64,000 nucleotides of DNA from Microcebus murinus (GCF_040939455.1 NC_134106.1:73167001-73231000), one strand, 5' to 3'. Counted from the stretch's first letter, positions 35,105 to 45,967 are shown. Program-made: numbers and translations. The notes: generated by a model from the sequence alone, not told the origin.

Positions 35105-35998
35105 GTCGATCAGTTGTTGTTTCTTTCCTTAAGTTATTGTTTGGGTATTCACACACCTTGTTTAGTTTCTGAGGTGTTCAGTGGTGTCTGTGGGTGAAAT
35201 GGACCACTCCCTGTATACTGAGTCAGTGGGTGCCATGAAAAGGCTGTGCAGGATGCCATCTCTGTCAGTAGGTGGTGCTTGCTTGGAGGAACAGGCTATG
35301 CTGTTGATTTTGTGTAAGCCTGCCCTCAGGCTGTTAGCAGGGATCAAAGTTCTGTTCTCTGCTTCCAGGGAAAGCTGTCAGGGCAGGGCTGGAATGTTCC
35401 CGCTCAGCCAGAAAGTCTGCGTGTGGGGGCGGGGCTGTCTGAGACCCGCAGTCTGGAGGGGGCCTCGCTTCTTTCCACCCTCCCCAACTCCACAGCTACT
35501 CCTGGGCCTCTGCCAGCAGGCCAGACCACAAGCCACCAGGCCTCCCCGGACTGTGATGCCGGTGGGGAGGTTCCCTGCACAGGAACGCCACCTGGGTTGG
35601 GCGCACGGCCTCCTCCTGGGAGGAGGGTTGCCCTCTAGGACGCCAATCCGCCCCTGGAGGCAGACACACCTCAGTAGGCTGTTCACGTATAACCCTTCTG
35701 TGCCCCGGGCAATGCTAGCCCTTGGTGCAGGGGATCTGGTCTGCAGGTCCGACCTCTGGGTCCCAGAGTTCAAACTGTTTCCCCACCAGGGAGAGGATTT
35801 CCGGTCCCAATTCACCCACAGGGAGCCCAAGCTGTGTCTATGTCTCTCAGCCTCTGAGTCAGCACCGTTCTCCTGGGAACACTGTGCCAACAGCACCTGG
35901 GAGGGCGGGTGGGTAGGGAGCTCACAGTCTGAGTTCCCCTGAGTCAGCTGTAGGGTCCCAAAAGGGAAGGTCTCATTCCCTGGAGGTGCCTCTGGCTG

Positions 35999-36508
35999 GT
36001 GGCTGTATTGTCTCTCTGGACAGCCACTGGTAGGGTCGGCGGAGGGGAGGAGGAGGCAATATGGCACCTGCCGCGTGGCTCGGGTCTGTGCACACGGAGG
36101 TGCCCGGAGGAAGTTGGGAAGCTGGTGCCACGTCTGCTACAGGCTCACCACTGGCTGGCGGTGGCTGACTCTGGGCTGGTGTCTGCAGGTCTCTCCACCC
36201 GCGGGGGAGCCCACCAGCAGTCCCAAATGCAGGGGAGGGTAAACAGCAAATCCACCTACCCTTGCCGCTGGTCTCCGGGCTGCTCCGGTGGTCTCAGCCT
36301 CCAGTTCTCCTCCGCAGCCTCCTCCCGTGGAGTCTCCCGGGGTCTCAGGTATCCCTCCTTCCGGCCCTCGTCCGCTGTATGCTCGTCTTCTTGCTTCTTT
36401 CCTCTAATTTCTGCTAGAATCTGTCTTTTCTGCAGAGACACTCTGTCTGGCGGTGTTATTCGTCCACCATCTTCTGAACCTTGTATAATTGTTAGGAAAG
36501 ACCAGTGA
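35999..36508 (+). other. Open frame antisense to the L1 5' UTR, running out of the element
   Basis: This plus-strand frame is antisense to the minus-strand L1. It starts at a GTG, with the first ATG later at the residues MQGRVNSKS. It stays open to the L1 5' boundary at 36474 and ends in flanking DNA at 36508. A homologous frame exists in the other L1 (39384-39881, minus), with the matching stretch STYPCRWSPGCSGGLSLQFS. Its placement is like primate L1 ORF0, an antisense frame of about 71 residues in the human 5' UTR. Whether it is translated is unknown, and GC-rich DNA favours long chance frames. Confidence 0.35.
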
Positions 36509-37155
36509 ATGCTCCCAGGTGTATTTATTCAGAAGCACAGCAGATGGAGCTGGCAGACGCCACAGCTCAGGTAGTAGACAGGGGTAGCCTTGGACGTGCA
36601 CTTCCTGTCAGGCCACACAGACCCCTGGTTCTAAACTCATTCGGAAAATGCTATGGAGCCGTATCTTGGGAAGAAGAAAGGAAACTGTGCACACACACAT
36701 ACCCATACCACTGTGAAATCAGAGCTACTCACTCAAGTACTATTTTTATTCACAGTTCCATTGTCTTGAGACCTACTGAAAATAGTCAAAAGATTGAATT
36801 GCAATGTTACTTACATTTGTACTTTCTTTCCCAATCCATTCACCTGGTTATTTTTTTCATTCATTTGTAGTACATTTGGTGCTGTTTTCTTTTGTTTGTG
36901 CTCCATCTGGATGTCTCTTACCTTTGTTGATTTCAGGTATTTATTTGAATAGAATATGTGTGATATTAATACAGTCCCCAAAGACACAAATATACACAAG
37001 CAGCAAAGGTGTACTCAGAGAAGTGACACGTGTGACACATGTCTAATCCCCTCTCTCCCATTGCCATGCCCCTCCGTCAACAACTCCCTCCCACTTACGC
37101 CTCCCAATGAACTGTGGTTCACACACCCAGTTTTGTTTGTTTGTTTGTTGGATCT
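36491..37155. other. Intergenic DNA between L1 and tRNA retroposon, no gene seen
   Basis: This is unique-looking sequence with no recognised repeat or gene. It begins just after the right target-site duplication of the minus-strand L1. Confidence 0.5.
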
Positions 37156-37310
37156 CCCCTGCTTCTTTTTTTTTTTTTTTTTTTGTAAGCATTATCAAAA
37201 GTAAGAAAACATATGCGTTGCCCCCTCTGAGGTTCGAACTCAGGACCTTCAGATTATGAGACTGACGCGCTGCCTACTGCGCTAAGGAGGCAACTACCCC
37301 CTGCTTCTTT
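37156..37310 (-). mobile_element. tRNA-Met-derived retroposon with poly(A) and target-site duplication
   Basis: A complete tRNA-Met body, a short 5' leader (GTAGTT), a 3' trailer of about 34 bases and a poly(A) tail (T-run 37169-37184 on the plus strand) lie between direct repeats CCCCTGCTTCTTT at 37156-37168 and 37298-37310. This is the layout of L1-mobilised Pol III transcripts. tRNA-Met-derived SINEs are known in galagos, so this may be a family member or a single retropseudogene. Confidence 0.88.
37219..37291 (-). tRNA. tRNA-Met (CAU anticodon) copy inside a retroposon, probable pseudogene
   Basis: The 73-base body folds as a full cloverleaf. All seven acceptor pairs form (one G-U), the D arm is GCGC/GCGC, and the T arm CTGAG/CTCAG is fully paired around TTCGAAC. 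The anticodon CAT is at positions 34-36 (plus 37256-37258). It closely follows mammalian elongator tRNA-Met, including the loop CTCATAA. No CCA is encoded. A TTTT lies about ten bases downstream (37207-37210). Because poly(A) and a target-site duplication surround it, it is a retroposed copy rather than an ancestral tRNA gene, but its internal promoter boxes look intact, so transcription cannot be excluded. Confidence 0.85.
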
Positions 37311-37339
37311 ACAATAATAATTACACACTATAGATTCAT

Positions 37340-37600
37340 TTTTGCATTTTACTATTTTCATTTAATAATATTATATATATCATCAAAATCACTCCATATC
37401 ACTTCATGGAGAACTTCTTCCTTCTTGTACAAACTGCAAGTTTCTCTGTTGTGTGGAAGTGCCATAGATTTTCAACCACAATTTTATGTGTGGACATTGT
37501 GGATATTTTCATTTTGCACATAATTAAGAACAGTGCTTCAATGAATAACTTTATGCATGTGTACTGATAGGACAGCCTTGCTAATAAACTACCTAAAATA
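37340..37600 (-). mobile_element. Probable old L1 3' UTR fragment
   Basis: Phrases such as 'catttaataatattatatat', 'ggaagtgccatagattttcaacc' and 'aacagtgcttcaatgaata' resemble the reverse strand of an old mammalian L1 3' region. The assignment is tentative. Confidence 0.4.
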
Positions 37601-37968
37601 AAATAGAGGAATAAAATCAGCGTATAATTGCCCACTTGAAGGGAAATATCACAGCACAACAGCCTCTTACTGGAGTAACCACCTATTGTTTTGTTGGAGA
37701 ATTGTTTTCACAGCCTTGACGACCCCTGAACACACAGCAGGGGATGAACTCACCATCTCAGTTCCTACAAGACCACGTCCCAAAGACCCTGCTAAGCCTC
37801 CCCACAGAAAAGAGAAAAAAAAAGAAAAACCAGACACAACCTTTTCACAGACATTTTCTTTTATTAGCTGGCAACAATTACATTTCGATGTGTCACACAA
37901 TTCTAGTCAAACATTTATAAAATGAGAAAACACACAAATAATTTGTTACACTTAAAAAATACATAACA

Positions 37969-38254
37969 GGCCAGATATGGTGGCCGACACCCATAATCCT
38001 AGGGATCTGAGAGACCGAAGAGGAAGGATTGCTTGGGGTCATGAGTTGGAGATCAGCCTGAGCAAGGGAGAGATGACATTTCTACAAAAAATAGAAAATT
38101 TTACCAGGTGTGTTTGTACACACCTGTAGTCCCACATACATGGGAAGCTTAGGTAGGAGGATTCCTTCAGCCCAGTAGTTTGAGGTTGCAGGGAGGTATG
38201 ATCAAGCCACTGCTATGTATGAGGCAACACTCTGTCTAAAAATAAATAAATAAT
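37969..38254 (+). mobile_element. Dimeric Alu SINE
   Basis: The left arm starts GGCCAGATATGGTGGC and contains a B-box-like 'gagttggagatcagcctgagcaag'. An A-rich linker 'ctacaaaaaatagaaaatt' joins it to the right arm ('cacctgtagtcccacata', 'agtttgaggttgcaggg'). It ends in 'ctctgtctaaaaataaataaataa'. Its divergence suggests an old J-like or strepsirrhine Alu. It is diagnostic of a primate genome. Confidence 0.93.
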
Positions 38255-39385
38255 CCAAAAGCCCTAAGGGTTCTTTTTTTCACAGCTAAAAATTGGCTTG
38301 CATCAGAGTCCCAGTCTCCAAAACTAACTTCCAGTAATCAGTGTAATCATATCTGACAACATAAAAAGTTTTGAGAAAACAAAGAAATTATGCATTATTT
38401 ACAGAACTACAAAAATTAAATATGAAGAAAATTTTTATTTTGAAACTAAAAAATGTATAATACACATAATGAGTTTCAAAAATAGAAACCCTTGAAAGAT
38501 TTATTTCAGCTGACCAAGAGTTAAAATAAATCAGAGGACTCAAGAAGAGGAAACTGTGGTTTGTGATCGTAAAATGCCTTTGGGAAGAATAGAAATCACT
38601 CAATCCTAAAAGTTAATCTACCTAAGTTGAAAATCTGCTAATAAATTCAGTGTTGTTTTGTGGGAATAATTCCTCAAATATAAAGTATGTAACGCAATAC
38701 AATTTGATGATAATAAAGTAATCTGTGTATACAATGATAATATTACTCATGCAAAAATAGGAAGCAGAATTGAAGGGGAATAACTTTTGCCATCATACTA
38801 ATTTATGGCAAATGTAATGTCTAATATTTTTCTTGACTTGAAATTCAGAATTATAGATTTACACAGGCTTCACAAAAGAGATAAAATATATATGTGCCTA
38901 TGCACTTACATTTTGATTCCTCAATTTCTTTCCACCCTCTCTTGTTTGAGATTAACTGACAGTGCTCAGTCTTTAATAAAAGCAAAAACATAGAACATCT
39001 AATTTCTCAAGTTGCTTTCACTCTACGTAAGGAATTGTGACGAGTGAACTAGCGAGAGGAATAGATGACCGTGCTCAGTCCTTTCACATTCAGCACTAGT
39101 CCACACGTCCAAGGTCCTCAAGATAGACACGCTGTATGACTACAAGCAAATTCTTGCTCAAATTTTCTTTTTTCCCACAGAAAGATTTCATTTCATATTC
39201 TTCAGCTCTCCATCTTTCATTCTGATCTGTTCTCCCTAGTTTATATCTTGAACCAATTCTTCCTTATCTGACCAAACTTTTCTATCTCTAGCCTGTCCCT
39301 TCCTCTGAACAACCTTGGGAGTGAGTTGGCATCCACCAGGAGGAAAAAAACATGTACCCAGGCTGGGTAAGACCATGAAGCCTTT
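38255..39385. other. AT-rich intergenic DNA, no gene seen
   Basis: No repeat or gene was recognised between the Alu and the 5' target site of the plus-strand L1. Confidence 0.5.
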
Positions 39386-39881
39386 AAGAAGTGTTTAGGG
39401 GGGCGGAGCAAGATGGCGGACGAATAACACGGCCAGACAGAGGGTCTCTGCAGAAAAGACCGATTCTAGCAGAAACTAGAGGAAAGAAGCAAGAAGACGA
39501 GCATACAGCGGACAAGGGCCGGAAGGAGGGGTACCTGAGACCCCGGGAGACTCCACGGGAGGAGGCTGCGGAGGAGAACTGGAGGCTGAGACCACCGGAG
39601 CAGCCCGGAGACCAGCGGCAAGGGTAGGTGGATTCGCTGTTTCCCCTCCCCTGCATTCGGGACTGCTGGTGGGCTCCCAAGCGGGTGGAGAGACCTGCGG
39701 ACATCAGCCCAGAGACTGCCGCCGCCTGCCAACGGTGAGCCTGTAGCAGACGTGGCACCAGGTTCCCAACTTCCTCTGGGCACCTCCGTGTGCACGGAGA
39801 GCCGCGCGGCAGGCGCCATATTGCCTCCTCCCCCCCTCCGCCGACCCTACCCGCGGCTGCCCAGAGAGACAATACAGCCAC
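39384..39881 (-). other. Open frame antisense to the 5' UTR of the plus-strand L1
   Basis: This is the counterpart of the frame at 35999-36508. It starts at a GTG (first ATG later), shares the block from MQGR through STYPCRWSPGCSGG to CRDPLSG, and runs through the L1 5' boundary at 39398 to a stop in flanking DNA. Having both copies open supports the frame, but the two L1s are close relatives, so this is weak evidence of selection. Confidence 0.35.
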
Positions 39882-40762
39882 CAGCCGGAGGCACCTCCAG
39901 GGAACGGGACCTTCCCGTTTGGGACCCCGCCCGCCCTCCCAGGTGCTGCTGGCACCATGTTCCCAGGAAAACGGTGCCGACTCAGAGGCTGAGAGACATA
40001 GACCCAGCTTGGGCTCCCTGTGGGTGAATTAGGACCGGAAACCCTCTCCCTGGTGGGAATACAGTTTGAACTCTGGGACCCAGAGGTCGGACCTGCAGAC
40101 CAGATCCCCTGCACCGAGGGCTAGCATTGCCCGGGGCACAAAAGGATTATACGTGAACAGCCTACTGAGGTGTGTCTGCCTCCAGGGGCGGATCGGCGTC
40201 CTAGAGGGCAACCCTCCTCCCAGGAGGAGGCCGTGCACCCAACCCAGGTGGCGTTCCTGTGCAGGGAACCTCCCCGCCGGCATCACAGTCCGGGGAGGCC
40301 TGGTGGCTTGTGGTCTGGCCTGCTGGCAGAGGCCCAGGAGTAGCTGCGGAGTTGGGGAGGGTGGAAAGAAGCGAGGCCTGCTGCAGACTGTGGGTCTCAG
40401 ACAGCCCCACCCCCACACCCAGACTTTCTGGCTGAGCGGGACCATTCCAGCCCCGCCCTGACAGCAGAGAACAGAACTTTGACCCCTGCTAACGGCCTGA
40501 GGGCAGGCTTACCCAACCCAGCTCCGCCCAGAACGAGAGCTGATAACAGGACTCAAAATCAACACCATAGCCTGTTCCTCCAAGCAAACGCCACCTACTG
40601 ACAGGGACGGCATCTTGCACAGCCTTTCCACGGCACCCACTGACTCAATATACAGGGAGTGGTCCAATTTCACCCACAGGCACCACCTAACGCCTCAGAA
40701 ACTAAACAAGGTGTGTGAATACCCAAACAATAACCTAAGGAAAGAAACAACAACTGATCGAC

Positions 40763-41767
40763 ATGGGAAGAAATCAGCGAAAGAACTCAGGAAATATGAA
40801 GAACCAAACGGAAAACACACCCCCAAGGAGGAGCACCAGCCCCCTAGAAACGGACACCGACCAAAATCAGGCAACCAATATGACAGAAAAGGAATTTCGT
40901 ATGTGGATCATAAGAACACTCACCCAGCTGCAACAACAACTCAATAACCAACACCAAGAAAACACAAAAAACCTCCAAGAAATGGAACAAAGGTTCAACA
41001 AAGAGATTGACACAGTGAAGAAAACTTTAACCGAAGTCCTGGAGATGAAGAATCAACTCAGAGAACTACAAAATACTGTGGAAAGTCTCAAGAACAGGGT
41101 AGATCAAGCAGAAGAAAGAATCTCAGAGCTTGAAGATAACACCTTCCAATTAAATAAATCAGTCACAGAAATAGAGCAGAGAAACAAGAGAAAAGAGCAA
41201 AGTCTACAAGAGCTGTGGGATTATGTGAAAAAACCTAACGTGAGGGTCATAGGTTTAGCCGAAGGGGAGGAAGACAACACTCAAGGGCTGGACAAGCTTT
41301 TTGAAGATATAATAGAGGAAAATTTCCCAGGCCTTGCTCAAAATCTCGATATACAAGTTCAAGAAGCCCAGAGGACCCCTGGGAGATTCAATGCAAACAG
41401 GAAGACGTCACGTCATGCAGTCATCAGACTGACCAAAGTATCAACTAAAGAGGCCCTTCTAAGAGCTGTAAGACAAAAGAAGCAAGTGACATACAAGGGA
41501 AAGCCAATTCGAATAACATCAGACTTCTCTAATGAGACTTTACAAGCAAGGAGAGACTGGGGCCCCATTCTCACTCTTTTGAAACAAAACAATGCCCAGC
41601 CTAGAATATTATTCCCTGCAAAACTAAGCTTCATATATGAAGGAGAAATAAAAACATTCGCAGACAAGCAAAGGCTCAGAGAATTCACCAAGACAAGACC
41701 AGCCCTACAAGAAGTACTTAAAACAGCGTTATGCACGGAACATCATAATAATAATCCACGGATATAA
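40763..41767 (+). CDS. L1 ORF1: L1 ORF1 protein, intact frame
   Basis: This 334-residue RNA-binding chaperone of L1 starts at ATG with MGRNQRKNSGNMKNQTEN. A coiled coil spans about residues 50-155 (NQHQENTKNLQEMEQRF, then LKNRVDQAEERISELED). The RRM domain begins near VRVIGLAEGEEDNTQGL, and the C-terminal domain includes GKPIRITSDFSNETLQARR. It ends NNNPRI. Forty-one bases separate it from the ORF2 start, matching the usual bicistronic L1 layout. No disruption is visible. Confidence 0.97.
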   Translation: MGRNQRKNSGNMKNQTENTPPRRSTSPLETDTDQNQATNMTEKEFRMWIIRTLTQLQQQLNNQHQENTKNLQEMEQRFNKEIDTVKKTLTEVLEMKNQLRELQNTVESLKNRVDQAEERISELEDNTFQLNKSVTEIEQRNKRKEQSLQELWDYVKKPNVRVIGLAEGEEDNTQGLDKLFEDIIEENFPGLAQNLDIQVQEAQRTPGRFNANRKTSRHAVIRLTKVSTKEALLRAVRQKKQVTYKGKPIRITSDFSNETLQARRDWGPILTLLKQNNAQPRILFPAKLSFIYEGEIKTFADKQRLREFTKTRPALQEVLKTALCTEHHNNNPRI

Positions 41768-41808
41768 AAACAACCAAAACCCAAAGATATTAAAGGCCAG
41801 ATATTACA

Positions 41809-44800
41809 ATGGCTCAAGACACAAATCATAGCAACAACATCCAACCCAACAGAATGATCAGTAATCTACCTTACCTATCAGTTCTCTCAATAAATGTGAA
41901 TGGCTTAAACTCTCCACTCAAGAGACATAGGCTGGCTGAATGGATAAGAAAATACAGGCCAAGTATATGCTGTCTTCAGGAAACACATTTAACCTGCAAG
42001 GATGCACATAGACTAAAAATAAAAGGGTGGAGATCAATATTCCAAGCAAATAGAAGCCAAAAGAAGGCTGGTGTGGCAGTTCTAATTTCAGATGATTTAG
42101 TTTTTAAACCAACAAAAGTAGTAAAAGACAAAGAGGGTCATTATATAATGGTGAAGGGCACAGTCCAACAAGAAGAGATAACAATTTTAAATATATATGC
42201 ACCCAACTTAGGTGCACCCAGATTCATAAAGCAAACCTTACTGGAGCTAAGCAAATGGATTAATAGCAACTCCATAATCGCCGGGGATTTCAACACCCCA
42301 CTGACGGCACGAGACAGATCCTCCAAACAGAAAATTAATAAAGAAATAATGGACTTAAACAAAACTCTAGAACAATTGGGTCTGACAGACATCTACAGAA
42401 CATTCTACCCAAAATCCACTGAATATACGTTCTTCTCATCAGCTCACGGGACATTCTCTAAGATTGACCATATCCTAGGACACAAAGAAAATCTCAAGAA
42501 ATTTAAAAAAATAGAAATCATACCATGTACCTTCTCAGATCACAGTGGAATAAAACTAGAAATCAACCCTAACAGAAACTCACATTTCTACACAAAAACG
42601 TGGAAATTAAACAACCTCCTACTAAATGATTACTTCGTAAATGAAGAAATCAAGACGGAAATAAAAAACTTCTATGAAGAAAACGACAATGGAGAGACAA
42701 GTTATCAACTCTTCTGGGACACAGCTAAAGCAGTTCTGAGAGGAAAGTTTATCTCCATAAATGCCTATAACCAAAAGGCAAGAAGATCACAAATAGACAA
42801 TCTAATGAAACGACTCAAAGAGCTGGAAAAAGAAGAACAGACCAACCCCAAACCCAGCAGAAGAAGTGAAATCAACAAGATCAAATCAGAACTAAATGAA
42901 ATTGAAAACAGGAAAGCTATTCAGGAGATTAATAAAACAAAAAGTTGGTTCTTTGAAAAAATAAACAAGATTGACACGCCGTTGGCTAAGCTAACGAAAA
43001 GCAGAAAAGAGAAATCTCTAATAAGCTCCATCAGGAATAAAAAAGGAGATATCACAACTGATCCCAAAGAGATACAAGATACAATTTATGAATACTACAA
43101 AAATCTTTATGCACACAAACTGGAAAATGTGGAGGAAATGGACAAATTTCTAGAAACACACAGCCTCCCTAGGCTCAACCAGGAAGAAATAGATTCCCTG
43201 AACAGACCAATCTCAACAGCTGAAATAGAAACAGCAATTAAAAATCTCCCTAAAAAGAAAAGTCCCGGTCCAGATGGCTTCACACCTGAATTTTACCATA
43301 CTTACAAAGAAGAACTAGTACCTATCTTGCAGAAACTATTCCACAACATCGAGAAGGACGGAAACCTCCCCGACACCTTTTATGAAGCGAATATTACTCT
43401 GATACCAAAACCAGGAAAGGATGCAACAAAAATGAAAACTACAGACCAATATCCCTAATGAATATAGATGCAAAAATTTTCAACAAAATCTTAGCTAACC
43501 GAATCCAGACACTTATCAAAAAAATAATCCACCACAACCAAGTGGGCTTCATCCCAGGGATGCAGGGATGGTTCAACATGCGTAAATCTATAAATGCAAT
43601 TCACCACATAAACAGAAGCAAAAACAAAGACCACATGATCCTTTCAATAGATGCAGAAAAAGCTTTTGACAAAATTCAACACCCTTTCATGATACGAACA
43701 CTTAAGAAAATAGGCATAGAAGGGACATACCTAAAAATGATACAAGCCATATATGACAGACCCATAGCCAACATCATACTGAATGGGGAAAGATTGAAAT
43801 CATTCCCACTTAGAACTGGAACCAGACAAGGCTGCCCACTATCTCCAATTCTGTTCAACATAGTGCTGGAAGTCTTGGCTACAGCAATCAGACAAGAAAA
43901 TGGAATCAAAGGTATCCAAATAGGGGCAGAAGAGATCAAACTTTCACTGTTTGCTGATGATATGATATTGTATCTAGAAAACCCCAAGGATTCAACCAAG
44001 AAACTCCTGGAACTGATCAATGAATTTAGTAAAGTCTCAGGATACAAAATTAATACACAGAAATCAGAGGCATTCATATACGCCAACAACAATCTAATTG
44101 AGAACCAAATCAAAGACTCAATTCCCTTCACAATAGCAACAAAGAAATTAAAGTACCTAGGAATATATTTAACCAAAGAGGTAAAAGACCTCTACAGGGA
44201 GAACTATGAAACACTGAGGAAGGAAATAGCAGAGGATGTAAACAGATGGAAATCCATACCATGCTCGTGGATCGGCAGACTCAATATCATCAAAATGTCT
44301 ATACTACCCAAACTGATCTACAGATTCAATGCAATACCTATTAAAATCCCATCAGCATTCTTCACAGATATAGAAAAAATAACTTTACGCTTCGTATGGA
44401 ACCAAAGAAGACCCCAAATATCAAGAGCAATTCTAGGCAACAAAAACAAAATGGGAGGCATTAATATGCCAGATATCAAACTATACTACAAAGCTGTAGT
44501 AATTAAAACAATATGGTATTGGCACAAAAACAGGAATATTGACCAGTGGAACAGATGTGAGAATCCTGATATAAAACCATCCTCATATAGCCATCTCATC
44601 TTTGACAAAGCAGACAAAAACATACGCTGGGGAAAAGAATCCCTCTTCAATAAATGGTGCTGGGAAAACTGGATAGCCACCTGTAGAAGGCTAAAACAGG
44701 ACCCACACCTTTCACCTCTCACAAAAACCAACTCACGCTGGATAACAGACTTAAACCTAAGATATGAAACTATTAGAACTCTAGAGGAAAAAGTTGGAAA

Positions 44801-45683
44801 CACTCTCCTAGACATCGGCCTGGGCAAAGAGTTTATGAAGAAGTCCCCAAAGGCAATCACAGCAGCAACAAAAATAAATAAATGGGACATGATCAAACTA
44901 CAAAGCTTCTGCACAGCCAAAGAAATAGTCATGAAAGTAAACAGCCAGCCTACAGAATGGGAGAAAATTTTTGCATCCTATGCATCCGATAAGGGACTGA
45001 TAACTAGAATATACTTAGAACTCACGAAAATTAGGAAGAAAAAATCAAATAACCCCATTAAAAAGTGGGCAAAGGACTTGAACAGAAATTTTTCTAAAGA
45101 AGACAGAAGAATGGCCAACAAACATATGAAGAAATGCTCAACATCTCTAATCATCAGGGAAATGCAAATCAAAACCACAATGAGATATCACTTAACCCCA
45201 GTGAGAATGGCCTTTATCAAAAAATCTCCAAACAATAAGTGCTGGCGTGGTTGCGGAGAGAGAGGAACACTCCTACACTGCTGGTGGGACTGCAAACTAG
45301 TTCAACCTCTGTGGAAAGCAATATGGAGATACCTTAAAGCGATACAAGTGAATCTACCATTTGATGCAGCAATCCCATTACTGGGCATCTACCCAAATGA
45401 TCCAGTGACACTCTACAAAAAAGACACCTGCACTCGAATGTTTATAGCAGCACAATTCATAATTGCAAGGCTGTGGAAACAGCCCAAGTGCCCATCAATC
45501 AAAGAATGGATTAATAAAATGTGGTATATGTACACCATGGAGTACTATTCAGCTCTAAGAAACAATGGTGATATAGCACACCTTATATTTTCCTGGTTAG
45601 AGCTGGAACCCATACTACTAAGTGAGGTATCCCAAGAATGGAAAAACAAGCACCAGATATATTCTCCAGCAAACTGGTATTAA
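41809..45683 (+). pseudogene. L1 ORF2: L1 ORF2 (endonuclease/reverse transcriptase) with one frameshift
   Basis: The frame opens at ATG 41809. The endonuclease domain shows NVNGLN, the catalytic glutamate in [14 protein letters not shown] and the SDHSGIKLE motif. The frame then runs to a stop at 43458, because one A is missing from an A-run near 43432 compared with the minus-strand copy. The other frame is open from 43458 to 45683. It carries the reverse-transcriptase core, with [13 protein letters not shown] and FADD at 43950-43961, and the C-terminal [17 protein letters not shown] region near 45243. Together the two frames cover the usual ORF2 length of about 1275 residues. The defect could be a true mutation or a homopolymer sequencing error. 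Confidence 0.96.
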
Positions 45684-45910
45684 CTGAGTAGCACCTAAGT
45701 AGACACATAGGTGCTACAGTAATAGGGTATTGGGCAGGTGGGAGGGGGGAGGGGGGCGGGTATATACATACATAGTGAGTGAGATGTGCACCATCTGGGG
45801 GATGGTCATGATGGAGACTCAGACTTTTGGGGGGAGGGGGGGAATGGGCATTTATTGAAACCTTAAAATCTGTACCCCCATAATATGCCAAAATAAAAAA
45901 AAAAAAAAAA

Positions 45911-45967
45911 AAGAAGTGTTTAATCTCCCGGTGTGGGAACAAAAAAAAAAAAAAAAAGAAGTGTTTA
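45911..45967 (+). repeat. Second poly(A) and extra target-site copy after the L1
   Basis: After the L1 poly(A) comes AAGAAGTGTTTA (45911-45922), then the 18 bases ATCTCCCGGTGTGGGAAC, a second A-run (45941-45957) and a third copy of AAGAAGTGTTTA (45956-45967) continuing as AATGAACATC. The target site is thus present three times, as if two insertions used the same nick. Confidence 0.93.

Larger units (their letters stand above)
29980..36474 (-). mobile_element. Near-full-length L1, minus strand
   Basis: The 6.5-kb LINE-1 is flanked by the 16-bp target-site duplication TGAACCTTGTATAATT at 29964-29979 and 36475-36490. Its 5' end lies at 36474 and begins near AGATGGTGGACGAATAAC, lacking about the first ten bases of the plus-strand copy at 39.4 kb. 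It has a GC-rich 5' UTR (about 35105-36474), open ORF1, a broken ORF2 and a 3' UTR. A short T-run and 'atttcagcatatta' on the plus strand correspond to its poly(A) tail and terminal UTR. It cannot move by itself because ORF2 is interrupted several times. Confidence 0.96.
39398..45910 (+). mobile_element. Full-length L1, plus strand, nearly intact
   Basis: The LINE-1 begins GGGGGGCGGAGCAAGATGGCGG and ends in a 3' UTR with G-rich runs (45740-45845) and AATAAA followed by poly(A) (45895-45912). The target-site repeat AAGAAGTGTTTA stands at 39386-39397 and 45911-45922, and again at 45956-45967. The 5' UTR is 1.36 kb and GC-rich. ORF1 is open, and ORF2 has a single visible frameshift near 43432. 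It is the youngest-looking mobile element in the window. Confidence 0.97.

Noticed and set aside
35181..35942. A 253-codon frame antisense to the minus-strand L1
   Set aside because: It lies within the GC-rich L1 5' UTR, and the homologous stretch of the other L1 is interrupted (138 and 136 codons only). It is a chance frame.
35378..36067. A 229-codon sense frame in the L1 5' UTR
   Set aside because: It is split in the paralogous L1 and has no known counterpart in L1 biology. Low stop density in GC-rich DNA explains it.
37219..37291. A genuine resident tRNA-Met gene
   Set aside because: The poly(A) run and 13-bp direct repeats on both sides show retroposition. The fold is good, so transcription is possible, but I list it as a probable pseudogene.
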